DNA of 64,000 nt from Methanothrix sp. (GCF_016706325.1 NZ_JADJJX010000001.1:682001-746000), one strand, 5' to 3'; counted from the first letter of the stretch, positions 1 to 7,946 are shown. Translations and numbers: made by a program. The notes: generated by a model from the sequence alone, not told the origin.

Positions 1-320
1 GGACCGAAGGCCACGTCCTCATCCAGACGGGGCATGAAGAGCTGATCATCCGGATCCTGAAAGACCATTCCCACCTGGCTCCGGACCCATCTCAAGCTCT
101 CATCGCTTATCTCTCTGTCTCGAATCTTCACCTTCCCCTGACCCCTTAAAAGGCCATTCAAGTGAAGCAGCAGTGTGGACTTGCCCGCCCCATTGGGCCC
201 GAGGAGGGCAAGGGACTGCCCCTCTGCCAGGGAGAAGCTGACTTTATCCAGGGCGCGCGTTCCGTCTGAGTAGGTATAGCTGAGGTCCTCAACCTCTACG
301 GCCATTTCCCGGTTCATCAT
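1..320 (-). CDS. nikO: ECF nickel/cobalt transporter ATPase NikO/CbiO (partial, 3' end outside window)
   Basis: The ATP-binding subunit of an energy-coupling-factor metal transporter. It would hydrolyse ATP on the cytoplasmic face to drive Ni2+/Co2+ uptake through NikQ and NikM. Visible in the first 106 residues are a Walker A motif (GPNGAGKST) near residue 43 and a Q-loop (VFQDPDDQLF) near residue 92, the latter typical of the CbiO/NikO/EcfA group. Start is one of two adjacent ATGs (320 or 317). It lies 36 nt downstream of nikQ on the same strand and is the last visible gene of the operon. The signature motif, Walker B and C-terminus lie beyond base 1. Nickel rather than cobalt is inferred from the NikK/NikL-like neighbours. 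Confidence 0.9.
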   Translation of the reverse strand, partial: MMNREMAVEVEDLSYTYSDGTRALDKVSFSLAEGQSLALLGPNGAGKSTLLLHLNGLLRGQGKVKIRDREISDESLRWVRSQVGMVFQDPDDQLFMPRLDEDVAFG

Positions 321-356
321 AATACCTGCCAATCGTGCCGATCAAATGAATATCCT

Positions 357-1106
357 TCAGATAAATTGAATAAATAGAGCCACGGCCAAGACCGAAAAGC
401 CCTTGATCAGATCGCTGCTTTCAAGCATCATCTTCTGACTGGAGGGCAGTACTCCCTGATAGCCGCGAGAGAGCATGGCATTGAAGACATTCTCCGATCG
501 CTCGTAGCTTCTGATGAGGAGCATTGCCACAGCCATCGCCATTATGCGGGCGGATCTGGCAGATGACCTCATCTCAAATCCCTTGGATGCAAGAGACCTT
601 CTCATTGTCTGCAGATCCTCATTGAAGAGGAAGATGTAGCGATAGGCGAAAAGGAAGATCTGAGTGAGAGGGGCGGGCATGCCAAGGCTCTTTAAGCCAT
701 TGATGTTCACATTGAATGGTGCTGTTCCCGCAATGATCAGGGCCAACGTAGTGGCGGCAATTCCCCGAATCAAAAACAGCAGTCCGAGATCCAGACCCTG
801 GCGGCTGATCGCCAGAGAGTGGTAGCTGAAGAGAGCCTCTCCCTTGACGGTGAAGGGGAGGATGATGACCAAGGGCAGAAGAAATATGAAAGGCCACTTC
901 ATAAATCTCAGGATGTGATGCAATGGAAGCCTTGATATCAAGACCAGCATAATTGCGATTATAAGCCCTGCCAGGGCCTGACCGATCTCTCCCACGATGA
1001 CGATGGATATCGTCAGGATAAAGAGGGAGATGAGCTTGACCCGCGTCTCCCAGCGGTGCAAGGGCGAATCAATCCCCGAGTACCTCTCCGGATCGAAGCC
1101 GCTCAT
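357..1106 (-). CDS. nikQ: ECF transporter transmembrane component NikQ/CbiQ
   Basis: T-component (EcfT/CbiQ family) of the metal transporter, 249 aa, the usual family length. It couples ATP hydrolysis to movement of the substrate-binding protein NikM. The sequence shows hydrophobic segments at about residues 25-60, 65-85, 105-130 and the C-terminus. In the cytoplasmic part are the paired Ala-Arg-Gly-type coupling helices of the family: SKGFEMR near residue 175 and MLSRGYQG near 210. The ATG at 1106 follows a GGGAAGGG-type ribosome site. It sits between the NikL-like gene and nikO, consistent with one minus-strand operon. Confidence 0.9.
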   Translation of the reverse strand: MSGFDPERYSGIDSPLHRWETRVKLISLFILTISIVIVGEIGQALAGLIIAIMLVLISRLPLHHILRFMKWPFIFLLPLVIILPFTVKGEALFSYHSLAISRQGLDLGLLFLIRGIAATTLALIIAGTAPFNVNINGLKSLGMPAPLTQIFLFAYRYIFLFNEDLQTMRRSLASKGFEMRSSARSARIMAMAVAMLLIRSYERSENVFNAMLSRGYQGVLPSSQKMMLESSDLIKGFSVLAVALFIQFI

Positions 1107-1165
1107 GCCCTTCCCTGCTCAACCTTCGCTTTTCGCTCACCATCGCTTCTGTCTCCCCTGGGTTT

Positions 1166-1573
1166 TTATTTTTTCTTTCTGGATATAAATATCATGGCCA
1201 ATCCTGCAACTCCCAGCAGATAGCCAAGTCCAGACGCCGCTCTGAGGGGCCTTGAGATATGCTCTTGGGCCTCCTTCTGCTCCAGATCAAGGCTGAGCTC
1301 TGCCCGGTGTCCAGTGGAGTAGCTCACAAATGTGAGATCTTCCATCCTCCTGCCGGGCCGGAAGACGTAGGCTCCCCTATCGTTCGTTATCCCTTTTTCT
1401 ATGGTCTCGCCGCCGCTTTTAACCTCTATCTCCGCTCCCTGAGCCGGGGTGCCGTCGTCGTAAAGGGCGGTCACCTGAACCTCATTTACCTGATAGCCCA
1501 TCATCATCCTGTGGCCAGAGCAGGGATGAACTGCCAAGAGGAGAAGCAAAACCAGGGCCAATCGGGCCTTCAT
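1166..1573 (-). CDS. NikL-like secreted/membrane-anchored accessory component of the nickel transporter
   Basis: Short protein (about 135 aa from the ATG at 1573, which follows GGTGATGGA; an upstream in-frame ATG at 1603 would overlap the preceding gene). It has an N-terminal signal sequence ending near CSG|HRMMMG, a carboxypeptidase-regulatory-like beta domain (YDDGTPAQGAEIEV, TNDRGAYVF), and a C-terminal membrane helix (GYLLGVAGLAMIFI) followed by RKKK. NikL and NikK are accessory subunits described for ECF nickel transporters that lack NikN, and this gene occupies that place, directly before nikQ. A cobalt transporter would normally carry CbiN here. The assignment rests on architecture and context. 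Confidence 0.7.
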   Translation of the reverse strand: MKARLALVLLLLLAVHPCSGHRMMMGYQVNEVQVTALYDDGTPAQGAEIEVKSGGETIEKGITNDRGAYVFRPGRRMEDLTFVSYSTGHRAELSLDLEQKEAQEHISRPLRAASGLGYLLGVAGLAMIFISRKKK

Positions 1574-1577
1574 TCCA

Positions 1578-1898
1578 TCACCCGCTCGTTCCTGAGAGAG
1601 CATTGTTGATAATTATGGATCCCGTCTCAGTATGTCCTCCTCCCACGACCTCATAGCTCCAGTTTCCCGTTCCTTTTCCCGGAAGGGCGACGGTAAACCT
1701 TCCAGTGGCATCGGTGACATTCTCGGCAAAAAGCTCTTTATCCTGATAGAGCTTCACCTCGGCATTGGCTGCCGGGGTGCCATCGTCATAGAAGACGAAG
1801 AGATCCACAGTTATCTGCTGGCCTACAAACATTCTATGAGCACTGGCCGCCCCCGCCAGGAGCAGGGCGGCAATAATCAGCGCAGATATCCACCTCAT
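1578..1898 (-). CDS. Small secreted HRM-type protein of the nickel operon
   Basis: 106 aa secreted protein with signal peptide (ISALIIAALLLAGAASA) and predicted cleavage immediately before HRMFVGQQ. The rest is a carboxypeptidase-regulatory-like beta-sandwich (FYDDGTPAANAEVKLY, DATGRFTVALPG). Unlike the NikL-like neighbour it has no C-terminal membrane helix. It is close to the 4430-4747 protein, so one duplicated and moved. It is flanked by nikM (2 nt away) and the NikL-like gene, so it is probably part of the transporter operon and may present metal outside the membrane. That role is inferred from the N-terminal His and the context. Confidence 0.65.
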   Translation of the reverse strand: MRWISALIIAALLLAGAASAHRMFVGQQITVDLFVFYDDGTPAANAEVKLYQDKELFAENVTDATGRFTVALPGKGTGNWSYEVVGGGHTETGSIIINNALSGTSG

Positions 1899-1899
1899 A

Positions 1900-2529
1900 T
1901 CAATTTACCTCCATAGTCCTGCTATTGCTATCAGCCAGCATCTCTGGCTTGACCCTAAAGAGAAATCCTGCTGCTCCTCCCACAACTGCTGTCTCTATGA
2001 GTATCACTGGCAGGTGAGCACCTATCACCAGTAGCGATATCTCAGTGAATGCCTCGCCCAGAGCCAGTAGCTCCAAGGAGACCATCAGCACTGACATCAG
2101 GACGGCCAGCCCGCCAGCAAGGGCTCCGAAGACCACCTCCAGATGGGGAGACTCCAGCCCTCTTCTCCTTTCGAATAGCTGCCAGGCGAATAGAGCGGGA
2201 ACGCCGATATTGAAGGCATTGACGCCCAGTACTGTGAGTCCTCCGTGCTGGAAGAAGACCGCCTGCAGGGTCAGGGCTACAAAGACACCGACAAAGGCCC
2301 TCCGTCCCAGCAGTATGCCCGCAAGGCCATTCATGATCAGGTGCACAGATGTCGGGCCCACAGGGAAGTGGACCAGGCTGGCCACGAACAGTGCGGCTGT
2401 GATCAATGAGATCTTGGGAATCTCCTCCATCATCATGCCCCTCATAGAGAGGATGAGCAGGATGATGGTGAAGAGGAACCCCGCGGCCAGCATGGCCGGG
2501 GGGAGGACGCCATCGGATATATGGACCAT
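1900..2529 (-). CDS. nikM: ECF nickel/cobalt transporter substrate-specific component NikM/CbiM
   Basis: S-component that binds the metal ion and carries it across the membrane, 209 aa with six to seven hydrophobic segments. The N-terminus (HISDGVLPPAML) is the CbiM/NikM metal-binding signature, and GPTSVHLIMNGLAG near residue 58 supplies the second conserved His. In characterised members the N-terminal Met amine and the following His coordinate the ion. Here the only start codon gives M-V-H, with His at position 3 rather than 2. The start at 2529 lies 8 nt after the NikK-like gene's stop and follows GAGGCGG. NikM rather than CbiM is inferred from the neighbours. Confidence 0.9.
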   Translation of the reverse strand: MVHISDGVLPPAMLAAGFLFTIILLILSMRGMMMEEIPKISLITAALFVASLVHFPVGPTSVHLIMNGLAGILLGRRAFVGVFVALTLQAVFFQHGGLTVLGVNAFNIGVPALFAWQLFERRRGLESPHLEVVFGALAGGLAVLMSVLMVSLELLALGEAFTEISLLVIGAHLPVILIETAVVGGAAGFLFRVKPEMLADSNSRTMEVN

Positions 2530-2537
2530 TTACCGCC

Positions 2538-3323
2538 TCATTCGTTCACCCAGAAGGAGAGGTAAGCAGTGGGAGCGACCTCTTCATATTCGAGCTTGTC
2601 ACCTTTCTTGTAGTTCCCGGAGGGATCATCCGAAACCGCAGTCCAGCTTCCGCTCTCTGCGACTGTGGCCTCAAAGCTCAATACCCATAAACCCGGCTGG
2701 TCGGTCTGGAAGCTGATGCTGCCATCGCTGCTCTCTCCAGTGACCTCCGTATCCTGAACATGCTGGACCACCAGTACATCCTCAGGATGCCGATTGATTA
2801 CAGCGCTGTAGCTGCCAGGGATAGGCTTGCCGTTCCAGAGCGCTGTGGCCTTGAACTCCTCTCCTGATTTGAGCTGATAGGGATTTGTCTTGGGCACTAT
2901 CTCCAGGCCCGTCCCGCTCGACCACTCATAGCCCTCGCCCGACTGGTAGGGAATTAAAACTCGGCCGTACTTCTCCACCAGGCTCTTGCTGCCCGATGAT
3001 CCAAAGCTGGCTGGATCAAAGAAGGTGGTCGTCATCTGCAGATCCAGTATATAGCAGCCCGGCTCTTTGAGAGGGAATGCTCCCTTTAGCCCGTCCTGAT
3101 ATGGATCAACTTCCACCTCGCTTGCGCTCCCGTCTGGCGATATCAGCCGGGCTAACGGCAAGGAATCCAGCTTTGTGTCGGCAGAGCCGCCATGGCCGTA
3201 GGCTATCCAGAAATCGGCTACTGCTTCAGAGTCGAGTCTCTGGGGAAACTCAGCATAGAGCTGATGAGCTGATGCTGATGATATCATCAGCCCCAGAAGG
3301 ATTAGCAATGCAACCGCCCTCAT
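2538..3323 (-). CDS. DUF4198 / NikK-like secreted protein
   Basis: 261 aa exported protein. The signal peptide (RAVALLILLGLMISSASA) is followed directly by HQLYAEFPQ, so the mature protein would begin with His. The remainder is a two-domain beta-rich fold of the DUF4198 family: an N-terminal part with FWIAYGHGGSAD and a C-terminal part (GEEFKATALWNGKPIPG) that resembles a cobalt/nickel-transport periplasmic domain. It is the first gene of the nikM-L-Q-O run and 8 nt from nikM, the place of NikK. Likely role: extracytoplasmic metal capture. Family assignment is from pattern and context. Confidence 0.7.
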   Translation of the reverse strand: MRAVALLILLGLMISSASAHQLYAEFPQRLDSEAVADFWIAYGHGGSADTKLDSLPLARLISPDGSASEVEVDPYQDGLKGAFPLKEPGCYILDLQMTTTFFDPASFGSSGSKSLVEKYGRVLIPYQSGEGYEWSSGTGLEIVPKTNPYQLKSGEEFKATALWNGKPIPGSYSAVINRHPEDVLVVQHVQDTEVTGESSDGSISFQTDQPGLWVLSFEATVAESGSWTAVSDDPSGNYKKGDKLEYEEVAPTAYLSFWVNE

Positions 3324-3424
3324 ATTACCACATCAATTGATATTCTTTGGTATTAAAAAACCTTTTCATGTTCTCATTAAATCATATTCCTCTAGAAAAT
3401 GAAAAAGTGGAAGGGAGGCCCCCC

Positions 3425-4216
3425 TCACTTCTTCACATAGACAGACATATAGGTGCTGTACCGGGTTGTGTTGTATGGAACAGAGTCTCCAACCTTGAAG
3501 CGGCCAGCGCTCTCCATTGTCGCTGTCCAGGTCGACGGCTCGTTGATATCATAGCTGGCGCCTACCTGCCAGAGCCCTCCCTCATCGAATTTGACTGTAA
3601 ATGACCCATCATCCCCAGTAGAACCCTTCTGGATGTTCGTCAGATTGAAATTGGGAAGGACGTTGTAGGTGGCGTTCACAGCCTGGCCATTGTATTTTGC
3701 CAGAAACTCTACACTATCTCCAACCTTTATCTCATATGGAGCCTTATTGGGATTGATATCAAAAGGCATCCCTGTATCCCAGCTCTCCTGGCTCCCATCT
3801 CCTGCATGAACTACCAACTTGCCGACGCTGTAGCCCAGCCTGGGGTTGCTGGGGCCGCTGCCATGCCAGGCAGGGTCATAAACAGATGGGGTTCGGAGCA
3901 GGGCGAAGACATAATCTCCGGGCTCAAGGTAGGCCACATCTTTGTAAGCGTAGCCCACATAGCCAAATCCGGGCAGCCAATCGCCAGTATCCATTTCGAG
4001 GTTCGACTTCTGCCCATCCGGAGCCACCAGAATGGCAGATTCAATAGCCGGTGCAGTTATGCCGGTTATATCATCGAGATGGCCATAAAGGGCATACAGC
4101 CTCTCATTATCTCCCACATTCACCTGATCCCGCGATTCCAGCCATGCATTGTGAGCGCTGGCGTTCATTGCCGCTGCCCCGATCAGGAGCAGGAATATCA
4201 AAAGGGCCTTTTTCAT
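3425..4216 (-). CDS. DUF4198-family secreted protein (NikK paralogue)
   Basis: 263 aa. Signal peptide KKALLIFLLLIGAAAMNASA is followed by HNAWLESRD, which places a predicted mature N-terminal His. The core contains YALYGHLDD, GYAYKDVAYLEPGDYV, and KVGDSVEFLAKYNGQAVNA, and ends in YSTYMSVYVKK. It is clearly related to 4780-5568 (same signal, KYN(G/D)QQVNATY and NTTRYST motifs) and more distantly to 2538-3323. The ATG at 4216 follows a GGTGATAAC ribosome site. It is about 100 nt upstream of the NikK-like gene on the same strand. Probably an extracytoplasmic metal-binding protein; the ligand is not proven. Confidence 0.65.
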   Translation of the reverse strand: MKKALLIFLLLIGAAAMNASAHNAWLESRDQVNVGDNERLYALYGHLDDITGITAPAIESAILVAPDGQKSNLEMDTGDWLPGFGYVGYAYKDVAYLEPGDYVFALLRTPSVYDPAWHGSGPSNPRLGYSVGKLVVHAGDGSQESWDTGMPFDINPNKAPYEIKVGDSVEFLAKYNGQAVNATYNVLPNFNLTNIQKGSTGDDGSFTVKFDEGGLWQVGASYDINEPSTWTATMESAGRFKVGDSVPYNTTRYSTYMSVYVKK

Positions 4217-4230
4217 GTTATCACCAGTCC

Positions 4231-4254
4231 GTATTGTACACCATTGTTAAATAC
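4231..4254. promoter_or_regulatory. Inverted repeat upstream of the DUF4198 gene, possible metal-regulator site
   Basis: GTATT and AATAC form an inverted repeat separated by 14 nt, 15-38 nt upstream of the ATG at 4216. Such a spaced dyad resembles the layout of NikR-type operators, but the half-sites are short and the same element is not obvious before the genes at 3323 or 5568. It should be treated as a weak candidate. Confidence 0.2.
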
Positions 4255-4429
4255 TTTTCCATTAGTAACAATTTGTGTTAAGATTATTATTATAATACTG
4301 TTGAGAGGGGCCTGGACCGCCGATCTCAAGAGGGTTGACTGATACAAAAAAGGGTAAATCAATGTGGGGTCAGCAGGGCTCCCCTGCTTTTTTCTTCTTC
4401 ATCTACCGCCATTCTCAGGCTAAGCCCTG

Positions 4430-4747
4430 CTAGCCCTCCTTTATGCTGAACTGGATCGTCTCTTCATGGTCATCTCCGGAGATTACAAACCGCCACTCTC
4501 CAGTGCCTGCTCCCGGCAAGGTCATGCGAAAGAATCCCTTGGAATCAGTCTGGTTCTGGGAATAGAGCACTCCGTCCCGGAAGACCTGGACTGATGCCTG
4601 AGCCGCCGGCTCGCCATCATCATAGATTGCTGAGAGCCCTACAGTCAAGCTCTGCCCCACGAACATCCTGTGCCCGCAGGCGGTCATGCTTCCGGACATC
4701 AATGTCAGAAGCAAAATCAAAAGAATGAGAGATCTCAATATGATCAC
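4430..4747 (-). CDS. Small secreted HRM-type protein (paralogue of the nickel-operon protein)
   Basis: 105 aa. Hydrophobic leader (SLILLILLLTLMSGSMTACG) followed by HRMFVGQSLTVGLSAIYDDG, near-identical in layout to 1578-1898. It continues into a carboxypeptidase-regulatory-like domain (SKGFFRMTLPGAGTGEWRF). The leader contains a Cys just before Gly-His, so lipid attachment instead of plain cleavage cannot be excluded. It is sandwiched between two DUF4198 genes on the same strand, mirroring the pairing of a DUF4198 gene and an HRM gene in the nickel operon, which suggests a duplicated accessory module. Confidence 0.65.
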   Translation of the reverse strand: MIILRSLILLILLLTLMSGSMTACGHRMFVGQSLTVGLSAIYDDGEPAAQASVQVFRDGVLYSQNQTDSKGFFRMTLPGAGTGEWRFVISGDDHEETIQFSIKEG

Positions 4748-4779
4748 CTAAAAAAAGAAAAAAGAGTAGCTGTCTTCAA

Positions 4780-5568
4780 TTACTTCCTGACCCAGACTGA
4801 GAGGATGGTGGAGTACCTGGTGGTATTGAAGGGCACTACATCCCCGGTCTTGAAGATATTGCTGCTGGAGTCGTAGGTTGCAGTCCACTCCCCATCGCCG
4901 ATAACATCATAGTAACAGTTGAGAACCCACATGCCGGTCTGGTTGAAGTTGATGACGAAGGAGTCCTTATCAGCAGTGAATCCCTTCTGCACTTTGGTCG
5001 CTGTCATCTGAGGATAAGCGGAGTAAGTTGCATTGACCTGCTGGTCATTATACTTGACGGTGAAGGTCACATTCTCCTTGTTCTTGATCTGATAGAGGGG
5101 CTTTTCAGATGATATCTCCACCGGCAGGCCAGAGCTGAAGCTGGCGGAGCTGTCGTTGCCGGCATTGATGACCGCCTCAGCGGCGCTGTAGGTCAGGCGG
5201 AGGGTTCTATTGCTGTAGGTGGGGGCGCGGGGCGCGACATAGACATAGTTGCCAGGAAGGTAAGCGACAATGGTGCTGACTGCATAGTCTCCTGTCCAGC
5301 CATATCCGGGAAGCCATTCTCCTTCCACCTTGTTTGCATTCAATGCGATCTTCTCTCCTCCAGGGGTCATGAGATATGGGGAGTCCATGATGGGAAGGGC
5401 AAAGCCCGCCGGGTCGTTGGCATGTCCGTAGAAGACATAGGCATCCTGGCTCTCGCCGACATCAACCAGATCCTTCAGCTCTACCCAGACGCCATGGGCG
5501 CTGGCATTCATCGTCGCTGCTCCGATGAGGAGCAGGAAGAGTACTAATGCATTTCGCGTATTAATCAC
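4780..5568 (-). CDS. DUF4198-family secreted protein with unclear start codon
   Basis: About 260 aa, paralogous to 3425-4216 (LVLFLLLIGAATMNASA|HGVWVE; KYNDQQVNATYSAY; FNTTRYSTILSVWVRK). Mature N-terminus would again be His. The start is uncertain: aligning with the paralogue puts its ATG opposite an ACG at 5559, immediately after a GGTGATTAAT ribosome-site-like sequence. Usable starts are GTG at 5568, which lies inside that sequence, or ATG at 5595, which has no visible ribosome site. A TTTAAA box at about 5600 would put the transcript start near 5575 and favours GTG. Extracytoplasmic metal binding is inferred only from neighbours. Confidence 0.6.
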   Translation of the reverse strand: MINTRNALVLFLLLIGAATMNASAHGVWVELKDLVDVGESQDAYVFYGHANDPAGFALPIMDSPYLMTPGGEKIALNANKVEGEWLPGYGWTGDYAVSTIVAYLPGNYVYVAPRAPTYSNRTLRLTYSAAEAVINAGNDSSASFSSGLPVEISSEKPLYQIKNKENVTFTVKYNDQQVNATYSAYPQMTATKVQKGFTADKDSFVINFNQTGMWVLNCYYDVIGDGEWTATYDSSSNIFKTGDVVPFNTTRYSTILSVWVRK

Positions 5569-5599
5569 CAAAAGAATAGTAATATTTTGTAGCATTTAA

Positions 5600-6630
5600 A
5601 GCTTTCTGCTTAATAAGCCGCGTCATCTATCGTCAAGACAATCAGAGACCATCTTGCGTATAGAAGATCAGGTCGATGTAGCCCTAAATTGGAATCAGGA
5701 AAAACTCTCTCCGGACGGAGGATGAGACTGAATGCCGCCTGGATGGAGCATCGAATCGCTGATAAGTATTATTGTTGCTGATTGAAGTATAGTAAGCATA
5801 GTGCACTCTCATTGCTTGCTTAACTGGAAAGCCTTCCAACTTGACCGGCATGAGATCTTCATCTATCCTCAGTTTCATGGGAGAGGATCTGGGAAGAAGG
5901 TGGAGAGACCGGGGAATAATCAAAGGCTGCTGCAATACAGAGCAGTCAAAATGTGCAGAGGGGCGCCGCCTGGGCGCCCGGGAAGATCAGGATCTCGACT
6001 GCAAAGGAGATCGGCTCGGGAGAGAGGAGAGAGTATAAGAGAAGGAGGAGAGTATGAGGGAAGGAGGAGAGTATGAGGGAAGAAGAAGAGTATGAGGGAA
6101 GGAGGAGAGTATGAGGGAAGGGAGAGAGGATAATTCCATCCATGGTGATGCCGACATACCAATAGAGATGGACTTTTTGTGCATCAGGCAGTTCAACTTA
6201 CTGGAACTCGGCGATATTCTCTCATCGAGAAGCAATCAAATCTCTCCGTCATTGAGCTTGCTGATCAGCATTTGACCTGGCTTTGTGGTCAAAGGTTCTC
6301 TAGCAGACCATGTATCTGATCTCTCTGGGCGATTCCGTATTGCTACTATAAGCAAAAAGTTTATTAACTAATAATATCCTTACCCATGAAATAGCGACAG
6401 AACGCCATTGACCTCCTTTACCGCGTCTACCTGTCGTCGGGCTCCGGCCGCTGCCAGGTCGGACTCCTCTTCTGATTAGATCCCATCGCATCATGGTTCA
6501 TCAAAGGATGGCCTGCCAGTATGGGAGGCAAAACCAAGCGAATGGGCTCTTATAATTCTCGATCATCAACGGGGATGCATCATAATAATGTATTTTCATT
6601 ATTACATATTATTAATAAATGATAAAAAAG
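5600..6630. other. About 1 kb without a supportable gene
   Basis: Short frames here are low-complexity or lack homologous-looking sequence. I see a 19-bp purine-rich tandem array (6026-6125, listed separately), an A+T-rich stretch near 6340-6380, and an A+T-rich promoter region near 6580-6640 for the next gene. A segment around 6395-6470 can be read as a short peptide with an early TAG, and I do not regard it as coding. The stretch may hold an uncharacterised RNA or a decayed gene, but nothing in it proves either. Confidence 0.5.
6026..6125. repeat. 19-bp tandem array, five copies
   Basis: The marker AGTAT recurs at 6032, 6051, 6070, 6089 and 6108, exactly 19 bp apart. The unit is close to GGAGAGTATGAGGGAAGGA, purine-only on the plus strand apart from the T residues. 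The first copy and the fourth junction are slightly diverged. No spacer sequences are present, so it is not a CRISPR. Confidence 0.9.
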
Positions 6631-6632
6631 TG

Positions 6633-6640
6633 TTATATAC
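6633..6640 (+). promoter_or_regulatory. TATA box for the coiled-coil protein gene
   Basis: TTATATAC preceded by an A-rich BRE-like stretch. A transcript start about 25 nt downstream would fall near 6660, leaving a short leader that carries GGAG at 6662-6665 ahead of the ATG at 6677. Confidence 0.55.
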
Positions 6641-6676
6641 TCGGAAAAGCTTATCTGAATTGGAGTGATAGCTTGC

Positions 6677-7828
6677 ATGAATGCTAAAATAGCAGTACCA
6701 ATTCTAATTCTTCTTGCCCTGTCCCTGCAGTCTGTTGGAACGGATTACATCTATCTGGGCAGCGGAGTTAGAGACCAGGTCATCAATCTCGATGCAGGAG
6801 CAAGACAGCCTGGGCAGAACTATCAATTCACCAGGTCAGGCTTCGTCACGCCCAGCCTGCCTCAGCCAATGGCCTTGAGCCCTAATATAATGATAACTCA
6901 AGCCAAGAATTTAATGAATGAGGCTGCTGCAGCCAAAGATGAGTCTGTTTCTGCTCGAGATGAGACGAGAGCCCTTTACAACGAGACAAAATCCATATTG
7001 GCAAAAACGGAGGAGAAGGAGCAAAGAGTCCAGTCCATGCTGGAAAGAGCAGAATCCAAGGCAGAAGCTTCTGCCGCAAGCGCCGCCCGAGCAGAGGGCC
7101 TCTTCAATAAGACTGACGAGGCTTACAGAAAGGCTCTGGCTCTATCCGTGGAGGTGGAAGGGGATGCAAGCCGGGTGGAGTCCATGGTTGAGAGAGCAAG
7201 AGGATATGCCAATGCATCTGCAGAAAACGCCGCCCGGGCAGGGGCCCTCTTCAATAAGACCGATGAGGCTTACAGAAAGGCTTTGGCTCTATCCGTGGAG
7301 GTGGAAGGGGATGCAAGCCGGGTGAAGTCCATGGTTGAGAGAGCAAGAGGATATTCCAATGCATCTGCAGAAAACGCCGCCCGGGCAGGGGCCCTCTTCA
7401 ATAAGACTGACGAGGCTTACAGAAAGGCTCTGGCTCTATCCGTGGAGGTGGAAGGGGATGCAAGCCGGGTGAAGTCCATGGTTGAGAGAGCAAGAGGATA
7501 TTCCAATGCCTCTGCAGAAAACGCCGCCCGGGCAGGTAGCCTCCTCAATAAGACCGATGAGGCTTACAGAAAGGCTCTAGCCCTATCCACGGTGATAAGA
7601 GAGAACGCAAGCCAGGTGAAGTCCATGGTGGAGGATGCACGGGATTGTGCCAATGCATCTGCAGAAAGCGCCAGCCAGTCAAGGGAAATCCAAAATAGCA
7701 CTCTTCAATTGCATAACGGGAGCTTGGCCATTCTCAACCAATCCTCAGCCGTCTACAACAATATGACTCTCCTGGCAAAGGAGATACAAGCCAGTGCTGC
7801 CGCGAGGATGAGCAAGAATGCCCCTTGA
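6677..7828 (+). CDS. Secreted coiled-coil repeat protein
   Basis: About 383 aa. A signal peptide (KIAVPILILLALSLQSVGT) is followed by a beta-like segment and then, from about residue 85, a long heptad-type alpha-helical region rich in Ala, Glu and Lys. Four 49-residue repeats (LFNKTDEAYRKALALSVEVE / GDASRVESMVERARGY / ANASAENAARAGA) run through the middle, each carrying NKT and NAS N-glycosylation sequons. The last repeat is diverged, and the C-terminus keeps more NxS/T sites. ATG 6677 is preferred over GTG 6665 because GGAG at 6662 is properly spaced. Probably an extracellular stalk or sheath-associated filament; no enzyme motif seen. Confidence 0.8.
   Translation: MNAKIAVPILILLALSLQSVGTDYIYLGSGVRDQVINLDAGARQPGQNYQFTRSGFVTPSLPQPMALSPNIMITQAKNLMNEAAAAKDESVSARDETRALYNETKSILAKTEEKEQRVQSMLERAESKAEASAASAARAEGLFNKTDEAYRKALALSVEVEGDASRVESMVERARGYANASAENAARAGALFNKTDEAYRKALALSVEVEGDASRVKSMVERARGYSNASAENAARAGALFNKTDEAYRKALALSVEVEGDASRVKSMVERARGYSNASAENAARAGSLLNKTDEAYRKALALSTVIRENASQVKSMVEDARDCANASAESASQSREIQNSTLQLHNGSLAILNQSSAVYNNMTLLAKEIQASAAARMSKNAP
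7100..7687 (+). repeat. 147-bp intragenic tandem repeat, four copies
   Basis: CTCTTCAATAA-type landmarks fall at 7100, 7247, 7394 and 7541, exactly 147 bp (49 codons) apart. Units 1 to 3 are nearly identical at DNA level, including silent positions, which indicates recent unequal exchange or gene conversion. Unit 4 starts conserved and then diverges. The copy number is likely to vary between strains. Confidence 0.9.
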
Positions 7829-7946
7829 GCACGATGCTATGTCATTTTATTTATGCCACTGCCCTTTGATGTGAATAAGGCTGCAAAGCGCCCTTCGGCC
7901 TCATGATAGCAGAGCCATCCAGCGCCATCCCCTTTTTTCCCGCTCC

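Noticed and set aside
2045..2716. Long plus-strand frame opposite nikM and the DUF4198 gene
   Set aside because: It is the antisense shadow of two clear genes; the Arg/Pro/Ser-rich translation has no motif.
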